Positions 1 through 5,750 of a DNA stretch of 5,750 nt are shown one piece after another. Each line of letters begins with the position of its first letter. The stretch's first letter is position 1. The notes beneath the pieces are model-generated. The model ran no database searches, had not been told where the DNA came from, and saw nothing but the letters and a program-made list of their open reading frames with translations. The translations under genes were made by a program, and so were the position numbers. The stretch spans positions 1 through 5,750 of the forward strand of contig CAKZPJ010000184.1 in NCBI GenBank assembly GCA_937138955.1, read 5' to 3'. This DNA comes from an uncultured Flammeovirgaceae bacterium (GTDB lineage: Bacteria > Bacteroidota > Bacteroidia > Cytophagales > Cyclobacteriaceae).

Positions 1-1120
1 TGAAGGAACCAGTATAATTGAAAACAGGCTTATCGGAAGTACTTCCACCTTTGGTGGTAATCAGAATAACCCCATTGGCTGCTTGGGCTCCGAAAATGGC
101 CATGCTGCTAGGATCTTTTAGCACATCAATTGATTCAATATCATTGGGGTTCAGATCACTTAAGCTTCCAGTGTAGATGATTCCGTCCACTACTAAAAGT
201 ACGTTTTGGTTGCCATTAATAGTAGAGCGGCCTCTTACTGAGATAGACGGGTTCTCCCCGGCTGCATCAACCTGACCAATGTTTAAACCGGGAACACTCC
301 CCTGAAGCGATTGAGCAATATTTACGTTAGGTGACTCTCGGAACGACTCAATATCAGCGCGAACCACCGCTCCGGTCAAATCAGACTTTTCTTGGGTTCC
401 GTATCCTACCACTACTATTTCAGAAAGGGATTGAATATCGGGAGATAAAGAAATATTGATAACGGAACGGCTATTGATTTCCTCTTCGGTGGTTTCGTAG
501 CCAATAGAAGAAAAGACTAAGGTAGTCACGTCGTCGGCTACGGTTAGGCGGTAGTTGCCTTCCACATCGGATACGGTGCCACTGGCAGTTCCTTTTGCTA
601 AGATATTGACTCCGGGCAACGGCTCATTGGTCGATAAATCAATTACCTGACCGCTAATTTTTTGTGCGATAGTTAACTGGGTACGTTGCAATATTGGAGC
701 CGATATTGCTTGGGGCGTAAAGTTTCGAAATACGTTTCTCTCCTGATTGTGAAGCCTTTTTTCTATTTTCTCAGGTTGACTGCGATTTAGATAAATAACG
801 TAGGTATTGTCTTCAAAACGCTTGGCGCGCAATTGGTAGCGTTGAAGTAGTATGTTCAGATATTTTTCTACATCAGCCGGAGCATCTTTAACCTGAGTGG
901 CTTTCACCGTTTTGCCCTGAAGCATGGATGCATCGTAGTCAAAAGAGACTTTCAGGTTTTGTTCCAGCTTGGTTAGTACTTCAATCAAAGATGATCGCTG
1001 CTCTTGATGAGCAACTACTGGAACCGTATAGGCCATTTGCTGAGCCACGGCCAGACAAGAAACAAAGCAACTTACCAAAAGAAGTCTTACTTTCAGAGAA
1101 GGGTAGAGGAGATGATTCAT
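1..1120 (-). CDS. SusC/RagA-family TonB-dependent outer-membrane receptor with STN domain (3'-truncated by window edge)
   Basis: An uninterrupted reading frame runs from an ATG at 1118-1120 to the left edge, giving the first 373 residues of a protein that normally has about 1000-1150. Residues 1-26 form a Sec signal peptide with likely cleavage after AVA. Residues about 42-110 match an STN domain (secretin/TonB short N-terminal), used by transducing receptors to signal to a FecR partner. Residues about 155-228 are a carboxypeptidase-D-regulatory-like beta domain (ISGQVID...PLPGVNI...SDVEGNYRL...SSIGYET). Then come the conserved SEIVVVGYGTQEKSDLTGAV stretch and the plug domain (about 240-358), with LVVDGI, NPNDIESIDVLKDPSS and ANGVILITTKGG, all typical of SusC. 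By family, it imports oligosaccharides or other large ligands across the outer membrane, powered by TonB, with a SusD lipoprotein partner expected downstream outside the window. It follows the FecR gene by 31 bp on the same strand, so co-transcription is likely. No Shine-Dalgarno is seen, as usual in Bacteroidota. The family is secure; the ligand is unknown. Confidence 0.95.
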   Translation of the reverse strand, partial: MNHLLYPSLKVRLLLVSCFVSCLAVAQQMAYTVPVVAHQEQRSSLIEVLTKLEQNLKVSFDYDASMLQGKTVKATQVKDAPADVEKYLNILLQRYQLRAKRFEDNTYVIYLNRSQPEKIEKRLHNQERNVFRNFTPQAISAPILQRTQLTIAQKISGQVIDLSTNEPLPGVNILAKGTASGTVSDVEGNYRLTVADDVTTLVFSSIGYETTEEEINSRSVINISLSPDIQSLSEIVVVGYGTQEKSDLTGAVVRADIESFRESPNVNIAQSLQGSVPGLNIGQVDAAGENPSISVRGRSTINGNQNVLLVVDGIIYTGSLSDLNPNDIESIDVLKDPSSMAIFGAQAANGVILITTKGGSTSDKPVFNYTGSF

Positions 1121-1151
1121 AGTTATAGGTGTTTGTTGGGAAAAAATAGGG

Positions 1152-2186
1152 TTATTTAATAGTGACTTGCTGATCTTGGTACACAATATCTAATTCGTAG
1201 AGCAGTGAGAATTTTTCAAATAGCAGTTCAATCTGGTCGGTAGGCACTGAACCCGTGTACTTTTGCTGCAACCAGGAAGAATCCTGAACAGCAATCTGCC
1301 AGCCATAGGTATTTTCTAATCGGTCAAGTATATTTTTTATTGGCTCCTCGTTGAAGGTAAGAACCTGATCTTTCCAGGAGATGAAGTGCTGAGCATTCAC
1401 TGCTTTCTTCCGTATGCCAGTGCGAGCATCGGTTTCGGCTAATTCATTAGGGTGAAGCAGAACCGAGTCTTGTTGCTCATTACGAATCAGTACTTTTCCC
1501 TCATGAAGTACCACTTGGGTATTTTTCGGGCGGTTCTGTACATTGAACTGTGTGCCTCGCACTTCTACTAGTAGCTCATTGGCGTGTACCGTAAATTTCG
1601 TAAAGTGACCTTGCTTTTCATTTTGCTGCTTGGTAACCGAGAAGAACCCTTCTCCCTCTAGCCAAACTTCCCGCTCGCTACTTGCATCATCCCAATTCGT
1701 ACGGTAGCGCATCGTAGAATTTCCGTTGAGGATGACTTCTGACCCATCCGGTAGAGTAACTGGTTGCTGTTCGCCGTACTGAGTGCGAACTGATGTCCAA
1801 TCGGAAGAGAAAGGAGTATTTAGGTTGAGCGCTATTCCTACCCCGAGAATAAGTAGTACGGAGGCAGCAACCGCCCACACCTTGAGTGAGCGAACAGAGT
1901 GGCTAGCCGAAGTATACTCTAATTCAGGAAGCTTGCTTGGGGTTATTTTCTGCTGTATTTCATTCCAATCTTCCGCTTTGAAATGAGATGGTAGGGGTTC
2001 TTCATTTTCTATGGCAGACCTTAACAAACATTGGGCTTTTTCTACGGTATCCTTCTTTTCAGGATGCTGAATTAGCCAGGACTGCCAGAAAGCTTGGTGT
2101 TCAGGGGTCGGGAAACGTACCCACTCGTAAAAATAGGGGTCTTGTAAAAAGTCGTCTACGGAGTAATCCGCATAGTGATCTTTCAT
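1152..2186 (-). CDS. FecR-family anti-sigma factor (transmembrane signal transducer)
   Basis: This complete gene encodes 344 residues, a usual length for Bacteroidota FecR proteins. Residues 1-85 are a cytoplasmic region beginning MKDHYADYSVDDFLQDPYF and containing FWQSWLIQHPEKKDTVEKA, the usual sigma-binding N-terminus in this group. One membrane helix spans about 101-121 (LKVWAVAASVLLILGVGIAL). The periplasmic FecR domain covers about 131-232, with TQYGEQQPVTLPDGSEVILN, WLEGEGFFSV, VEVRGTQFNV and VVLHEGKVLI as landmarks. Residues about 275-344 match the DUF4974 region found at the C-terminus of these proteins (LTFNEEPIKNILDRLENTYG...YTGSVPTDQIELLFEKFSLL). By family, it holds or activates the cognate ECF sigma factor and receives a signal from the STN domain of the receptor. 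It lies between that sigma gene (141 bp upstream) and the STN-bearing receptor (31 bp downstream), which strongly supports the partner assignment. The start is ATG with no Shine-Dalgarno; the stop is TAA. Confidence 0.95.
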   Translation of the reverse strand: MKDHYADYSVDDFLQDPYFYEWVRFPTPEHQAFWQSWLIQHPEKKDTVEKAQCLLRSAIENEEPLPSHFKAEDWNEIQQKITPSKLPELEYTSASHSVRSLKVWAVAASVLLILGVGIALNLNTPFSSDWTSVRTQYGEQQPVTLPDGSEVILNGNSTMRYRTNWDDASSEREVWLEGEGFFSVTKQQNEKQGHFTKFTVHANELLVEVRGTQFNVQNRPKNTQVVLHEGKVLIRNEQQDSVLLHPNELAETDARTGIRKKAVNAQHFISWKDQVLTFNEEPIKNILDRLENTYGWQIAVQDSSWLQQKYTGSVPTDQIELLFEKFSLLYELDIVYQDQQVTIK

Positions 2187-2327
2187 AGTGAGGGCATTTG
2201 TCTTTATAGGGGGTCTCAGACAAAAATCTCACGGCTTTTTATGAATAAGTTATAAAAATTACGAAACGTTGAATAAAAGGGATTGATCTTTACAGATTGA
2301 ATAAAGATACAGGCGGAGAATATAATA
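2187..2327 (-). other. Intergenic region between sigma and anti-sigma genes; possible promoter or attenuator
   Basis: This 141-bp AT-rich gap separates two co-directional genes and holds no coding sequence that I can support. Read on the minus strand it has an AT-rich dyad (ATCTTT, 11-nt loop, AAAGAT; plus-strand positions 2286-2308) shortly after the sigma stop codon, which could be a weak terminator or processing site. Nearer the anti-sigma start are GATTTTTG, one base off the Bacteroidota -7 consensus TAnnTTTG, and the interrupted palindrome GTCTCAGAC (2213-2221). The gap is long enough for its own promoter, so the anti-sigma and receptor genes could be transcribed separately from the sigma gene, for instance by the sigma factor itself. 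None of these short signals is convincing alone. Confidence 0.3.
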
Positions 2328-2921
2328 TTAGCAAAGCAGAAGATGTGCTAGTAAGATTAGTATGGTATTTTTTCCTACGTAGTGAGTGCGAAGTTTAGCC
2401 AATGACAGAGAAATGATATTATAAACGGTATTCACGGAGATATTCAGCGTATGGGCAATTTGCTGATTACTGAAGTTAGCGAAGAAGCGCAGATGAACTA
2501 CTTCACGCTGATGCTGAGTTAGCTCCGCTAGAGCCTGATGTACCTGCCTATGATTAAGGTCGTTTGTTTCTTCTTGTATAATTTCTTCTTCAGGCGAAGG
2601 GCTTACAAGGGGAGAGTGTATCGCTACTTTTCTTTGGTCTTGCAACTGTCTAATAATAACCCGTCGGAGCGCTTTAAATAGGTAGCCTTGTACATTAGGC
2701 GTGATAGACAAATGTTCTTTTCGTTGCCACAAATCAACAAACAACGTCTGAATTCCATCTCGTACTATATTCTCATTCGGAGTAAGGTGTTTACCGTACT
2801 GATACAAACGCTCATAATACCGATTATAAATTTCCTCAAACGCAGCCTTATCACCCTGTAAAAAACTCTTCCAGTAGGTTATACTATCAATATGAGGATC
2901 AAGAAACTGTTGGGCTGCCAA
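2328..2921 (-). CDS. ECF-type RNA polymerase sigma-70 factor, FecI-like
   Basis: The protein of 197 residues has the two-domain plan of an extracytoplasmic-function sigma factor. Region 2 spans about 16-90 (WKSFLQGDKAAFEEIYNRYY...DGIQTLFVDLWQRKEHL...VQGYLFKALRR) and directs core binding and -10 recognition. A poorly conserved acidic linker follows (about 100-122). Region 4 spans about 126-182 (LAELTQHQREVVHLRFF...FSNQQIAHTLNISVNTVYN...LAKLRTHY), containing the helix-turn-helix for the -35 element. It sits upstream of a FecR-type anti-sigma gene and an STN receptor gene, so it is the likely output of that signalling chain. The start is uncertain: the frame contains no ATG, and TTG at 2919-2921 is the best candidate; ATT at 2943-2945 is the only other plausible upstream codon before the in-frame stop at 2979-2981. 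Oddly, the protein ends in a hydrophobic stretch (about 185-197, NTILILLAHLLLC) after region 4. Family certain, start less so. Confidence 0.93.
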   Translation of the reverse strand: MAAQQFLDPHIDSITYWKSFLQGDKAAFEEIYNRYYERLYQYGKHLTPNENIVRDGIQTLFVDLWQRKEHLSITPNVQGYLFKALRRVIIRQLQDQRKVAIHSPLVSPSPEEEIIQEETNDLNHRQVHQALAELTQHQREVVHLRFFANFSNQQIAHTLNISVNTVYNIISLSLAKLRTHYVGKNTILILLAHLLLC

Positions 2922-3107
2922 TGCTTGATGTTGTGTATTTGTAATGGTATATACTAAATATGAGTAATTATTGTAAGTTTAAAAAATTTACCGTCAACTA
3001 TTGAGATATTTATATAATTCTTTTGTGCTGAGTAGATTACCTTTGTGAATATACACTACTAATTTATTGATACTATTGTGCTAATCAACCTCCAAGTCTG
3101 TCTCCCC
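2922..3107. other. Divergent intergenic region between sigma factor and sulfatase genes
   Basis: This 186-bp AT-rich region must hold the promoters of both the sigma operon (leftward) and the sulfatase (rightward). On the plus strand it has a full match to the Bacteroidota -7 element (listed separately). Leftward I see no TAnnTTTG match; the nearest is TAAATTTT, and there is an Escherichia coli-like TTGACG/TACAAT pair 16 bp apart (plus-strand 2992-2997 and 2970-2975) that is of doubtful meaning in this phylum. No clear operator repeat was found. Confidence 0.5.
3038..3045 (+). promoter_or_regulatory. Candidate Bacteroidota -7 promoter element for the sulfatase
   Basis: TACCTTTG matches the phylum consensus TAnnTTTG at every fixed base and lies 62 bp before the ATG preferred for the sulfatase, so transcription would start near 3050 and leave a leader of roughly 55 nt. 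The matching -33 element (TTTG/TTG at the usual spacing) is not present; the closest TTTG (3022-3025) is too near. An AT-rich region will produce such matches by chance, so this is tentative. Confidence 0.4.
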
Positions 3108-4661
3108 ATGTTCACTCGTGTTGTAATCTTTGCATCTGTTGTATTACTATGCTCCTTCTGCTCTTCGCCTCAATCTGAATCGGTAGAAGGCTCTCCAGAT
3201 ATCTTATCTAAGCCTAACATCGTATTAATCTACACCGACGATGTGGGCTACGGCGATGTTAGCAGCTACGGGGCTACTGAAATCAGCACTCCCAATATTG
3301 ACCGATTGGCTGAAAAAGGAATACGGTTTACGAATGCTCACACTACTTCGGCTACCTGCACTCCTTCCCGCTACGGGTTGCTTACCGGGCAGTACCCCTG
3401 GCGGAAAGATGGCACCGGTATTGCCCGGGGCGATGCCGCCATGATTATTAATCCTGATCGATTTACATTACCTGATGCCCTAAAACAAGCAGGGTACATT
3501 ACCGCCGTAGTAGGTAAGTGGCATTTAGGGCTAGGCCCTGAAGGTGGACCCGACTGGAACGGGGAAATCACCCCTTCGCCCCTAGACATTGGTTTTGATG
3601 AGTCTTTTCTTATCCCAGCTACAGGAGATCGGGTACCGACTGTGTACGTAGCCAATCGTTACGTAATTAGTCTTGATCCTCAAGATTCAATACAGGTGAG
3701 CTTTCGGGAGCCGATTGGCGATGAACCTACCGGACGCGATAACCCCGAACTGCTGAAGATGCACCCCAGCCACGGCCACGATATGACCATTGTGAACGGC
3801 ATCAGCCGAATTGGGTACATGACTGGTGGGAAAGCGGCTCGTTGGGTAGATGAAGATATGGCCGATACTATCACCGCCCGGGCGGTTGATTTTATTGAGC
3901 GAAATCAGGATCAACCATTTTTTCTCTATTTTTCTACTCACGATATTCACGTACCTCGCGTGCCTCATCCGAGATTTGTGGGAAAAAGCGGTATGGGCCC
4001 TCGAGGAGATGCTATGCTGCAACTAGACTGGAGTGTAGGTCAACTCTTACAAACGTTGGACAGTCTGCAACTTACGGAGAATACTATCGTCGTCTTTACC
4101 AGCGATAATGGTCCGGTGGTGGACGATGGTTATCATGATGAGGCGGTTGAGAAACTGGGTAATCACCAACCAGCCGGGCCGTTCCGAGGTGGTAAGTATA
4201 GTGTGTTTGAAGCTGGAACTAGAGTGCCGTTGCTTATTCAGTGGCCTGAAAAAATAGAGTCAGGCGTATCTGATGCTTTGGTGAGTCAAATCGATTTTTT
4301 GGCTTCTTTAGCAGCGCTTACCGAGCAACCAGTCCCATCCGGTGCGGCTACCGATAGCCAGAATAATTTATCGGTACTATTGGGCGAAAGTCAAGAGGGG
4401 CGAGCGTTCCTGGTGGAACACGCTGCTTCCGGGGCACTTTCTCTAATCAAAGGTAATTGGAAGTATATTGAACCCAACGACCGTTCTTTCTACAACGAAA
4501 ACACCGATATAGAATTAGGTAATATGCCTGAACCTCAACTCTACGACCTTTCGGCAGACCGTAGCGAGCAGCAAAACGTAGCTAGTCAGCACCCCGAAGT
4601 GCTAGCTGAAATGCAGGTTTTACTGGAGAAAATTAAAGCTGGAGAAGTTAGTGGTAACTGA
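3108..4661 (+). CDS. S1-type (formylglycine-dependent) sulfatase, exported
   Basis: The protein of 517 residues is a normal length for a type I sulfatase and is complete. An N-terminal hydrophobic export signal (about 1-19, MFTRVVIFASVVLLCSFC) leads to the alkaline-phosphatase-like fold. Visible active-site elements are: the metal-binding pair in IYTDDVGYGD (about 41-50); the signature CTPSR at 84-88, inside ATCTPSRYGLLTG, whose Cys84 would be oxidised to formylglycine; GKWHLG (136-141); THDIHVP (277-283); the late metal-binding SDNGP (332-336); and FRGGKYSVFEAGTRVP (about 359-374) with the conserved lysine. It would remove sulfate esters from a carbohydrate in the periplasm or at the cell surface; the sugar and position cannot be read from the sequence. 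I prefer ATG 3108 because the signal peptide begins there; GTG at 3078 would add ten residues. Cys15 and Cys18 could be lipidation sites, but neither has a standard lipobox. It is divergent from the sigma/anti-sigma/receptor genes and convergent with the SGNH hydrolase, consistent with a sulfated-glycan locus. Confidence 0.95.
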   Translation: MFTRVVIFASVVLLCSFCSSPQSESVEGSPDILSKPNIVLIYTDDVGYGDVSSYGATEISTPNIDRLAEKGIRFTNAHTTSATCTPSRYGLLTGQYPWRKDGTGIARGDAAMIINPDRFTLPDALKQAGYITAVVGKWHLGLGPEGGPDWNGEITPSPLDIGFDESFLIPATGDRVPTVYVANRYVISLDPQDSIQVSFREPIGDEPTGRDNPELLKMHPSHGHDMTIVNGISRIGYMTGGKAARWVDEDMADTITARAVDFIERNQDQPFFLYFSTHDIHVPRVPHPRFVGKSGMGPRGDAMLQLDWSVGQLLQTLDSLQLTENTIVVFTSDNGPVVDDGYHDEAVEKLGNHQPAGPFRGGKYSVFEAGTRVPLLIQWPEKIESGVSDALVSQIDFLASLAALTEQPVPSGAATDSQNNLSVLLGESQEGRAFLVEHAASGALSLIKGNWKYIEPNDRSFYNENTDIELGNMPEPQLYDLSADRSEQQNVASQHPEVLAEMQVLLEKIKAGEVSGN

Positions 4662-4862
4662 AATTTTGGGTAAGTGTGAAGTTACAAAAAAGCGACTACC
4701 GTTTAGCTTTCTATGTTGACACATTTCTGCTTCTAACTATGCTCAGTCCGGTGCTTCGCTCAGCGGTGAGAGAGTCCGTTGTAGTGATTTAGATGGTCTG
4801 TTATTAAACCAATAGCAGAAACTGCTTGAAGGCAAGAAACTTATTTAACCGGTTGCTCCCTG
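4662..4862. other. Convergent intergenic region, possible weak bidirectional terminator
   Basis: This 201-bp gap lies between the stop codons of two genes reading towards each other and should contain termination signals for both. Visible dyads are small: AAAGC/GCTTT with a 12-nt loop (4689-4710), CTCA-GCGG-TGAG within a GC-richer patch, AGCAG-AAA-CTGCT (4814-4826), and the palindrome AACCGGTT (4847-4854). None is a strong GC stem followed by a T-run. No coding sequence is supported. Confidence 0.4.
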
Positions 4863-5750
4863 CTATTCCATTAGAACACCATTAACTAGTATTTTTCCCA
4901 CGTACCAGTTGTTCTCTTGATAATCGGCTGGGTTTTTTATTACCTGGTTTCTTTCAGCTAGTATGGCAGCTTTATCGAGTGGTTCAGCAAGAACCTTGAA
5001 TACTACTTCGTGCTCGGTATCCTCCAGGTCGTCTATCAAAAAGTAGCTCATTCGCCAGTAGGTGCAGTAAGCATCAAATCGGGATATAGTGTCTCTCACC
5101 ACTCCGTCTATCTTTACAATAATTTTCCCAGTACCCGGCCCCTTAACATCGTACGCTCCAATGGCATTGCCCTTAAACCGAACCGAAATGTATTCGCCCG
5201 TCTGATCCGCTTTTCCGAACTGGTCAATGTAGGGACTAAACTTAGTGAGCGAAGGGACATCTTCAACCTTAACTGTTTCCCAATTTTCGCTTCGTTCTAC
5301 CTCCAAGGGATCGAGCATCTGCGCGTTGGAAAAGTAATTGAATGTTAAGGGAGGCGGTAAGTCCTTTCGGTTGGTTGCGGTTTTTTCTTCCTGAAGCATA
5401 GTTTCAAAACCTCGCTGAAGGGCTTCGTGGTAGATACGGTGACCGGTCTCAGTGTAGGGATGTACTCCGTCTCGGCTAAAAACTGGTTTGCCGTCTATTT
5501 CACTAGGTTTTCCTTCAAATAGTAATTGCTGGTCTTTTACCATTCGAGAGACTTCCGTTCCGAAGTTGATAGAGGGAATACCATAGTGTCCAGCGATCTG
5601 CTCCATTGCCATTTTGGGAGAAGGTAGCTTACCCGCCATTTCATCTTCAAGGAAGGTGTTTTTAATGGTGTATACCAAACAGATATCGGTTTCAGAATTA
5701 TTTTGCCAAATCTGTCGAACCATACCTTCTACCGAGCGAAAGGTTTTTTC
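4863..5750 (-). CDS. SGNH/GDSL-type hydrolase with C-terminal accessory domain (5'-truncated by window edge)
   Basis: The reading frame is open from the right edge to a TAG at 4863-4865, giving 295 C-terminal residues; the ATG at 5721-5723 is internal, because the preceding nine codons (EKTFRSVEG) continue the usual SGNH helix leading into MVRQIWQNNSETDICLVYT. The decisive motif is SRDGVHPYTETGHRIYHEAL: DGVHP (visible residues 94-98) is block V of the family, with the catalytic Asp94 and His97. The nucleophile serine block (GDS) would lie upstream, outside the window. SGNH enzymes are esterases, often removing acetyl groups from polysaccharides. After the catalytic domain (ending about residue 118) comes a C-terminal region of about 165 residues rich in alternating hydrophobic residues (YISVRFKGNAIGAYDV, GKIIVKIDGVV, HEVVFKVL), which looks like a beta-sandwich resembling the ligand-binding or accessory modules of some carbohydrate esterases; I do not recognise its family. 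Neighbouring sulfatase and SusC genes favour a role in trimming a decorated glycan. The exact substrate is unknown. Confidence 0.85.
   Translation of the reverse strand, partial: EKTFRSVEGMVRQIWQNNSETDICLVYTIKNTFLEDEMAGKLPSPKMAMEQIAGHYGIPSINFGTEVSRMVKDQQLLFEGKPSEIDGKPVFSRDGVHPYTETGHRIYHEALQRGFETMLQEEKTATNRKDLPPPLTFNYFSNAQMLDPLEVERSENWETVKVEDVPSLTKFSPYIDQFGKADQTGEYISVRFKGNAIGAYDVKGPGTGKIIVKIDGVVRDTISRFDAYCTYWRMSYFLIDDLEDTEHEVVFKVLAEPLDKAAILAERNQVIKNPADYQENNWYVGKILVNGVLME

Noticed and set aside
928..1122. Plus-strand open frame of 64 codons
   Set aside because: It is antisense to the signal peptide and STN-coding part of the receptor, with no recognisable protein features.
2970..2997. TTGACG-16 bp-TACAAT promoter-like pair on the minus strand upstream of the sigma gene
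   Set aside because: It resembles an Escherichia coli housekeeping promoter, which the Bacteroidota primary sigma factor generally does not use; in such AT-rich sequence it may be chance. Mentioned only in the intergenic entry.
3687..4022. Minus-strand open frame of 111 codons inside the sulfatase
   Set aside because: It lies wholly antisense to conserved sulfatase sequence, and its translation shows no domain; it follows from the codon composition of the real gene.
4814..4826. AGCAG-AAA-CTGCT hairpin as a terminator
   Set aside because: The stem has only five pairs and no T-run follows on either strand, so it is not a convincing intrinsic terminator.
5010..5348. Plus-strand open frame of 112 codons
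   Set aside because: It is antisense to the SGNH hydrolase, which has a clear family motif and continuous coding signal; the opposite frame has none.
1..5750. CRISPR arrays, tRNA or rRNA genes, insertion-sequence ends, phage genes
   Set aside because: No spaced direct repeats, tRNA-like folds, terminal inverted repeats or transposase motifs were seen by reading both strands.

Overview
The window looks like chromosomal DNA of an aerobic, probably free-living or marine member of the Bacteroidota (Cytophagales-like, by inference). The reasons are a SusC/RagA-type TonB-dependent receptor with an N-terminal STN domain, a FecR-type anti-sigma factor ending in a DUF4974-like region, a FecI-like ECF sigma factor, no Shine-Dalgarno sequences, and a TAnnTTTG-type promoter element. 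All five genes fit the accessory, glycan-scavenging part of such a genome. No RNA genes, mobile elements or CRISPR repeats were seen.

Layout. Positions 1-2921, minus strand, hold a three-gene run read right to left: an ECF sigma factor (2328-2921), a membrane anti-sigma factor of the FecR type (1152-2186), and the first 373 codons of a SusC-like outer-membrane receptor (1-1120, continuing off the left edge). A 186-bp intergenic region separates the sigma gene from a divergent, complete S1-type sulfatase (3108-4661, plus strand). After a 201-bp convergent gap comes the C-terminal 295 residues of an SGNH/GDSL-type hydrolase with an extra C-terminal domain (4863-5750, minus strand), whose 5' end lies off the right edge.

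How the genes may work together. Sigma factor, anti-sigma factor and STN-bearing receptor form a textbook cell-surface signalling trio: the receptor binds a ligand outside, its STN domain contacts FecR in the periplasm, and FecR releases or activates the sigma factor, which then drives the receptor operon. The adjacent sulfatase and esterase-like SGNH hydrolase suggest that the ligand is a sulfated, possibly acylated, polysaccharide, so the window is probably the regulatory edge of a polysaccharide utilization locus. The substrate link is inference from gene proximity. A SusD partner is expected just beyond position 1 but is not visible.

No wholly new system was found. The details most worth checking are the sigma factor's lack of any ATG start and its hydrophobic C-terminal tail, the identity of the C-terminal domain of the SGNH protein, and the substrate of the sulfatase.
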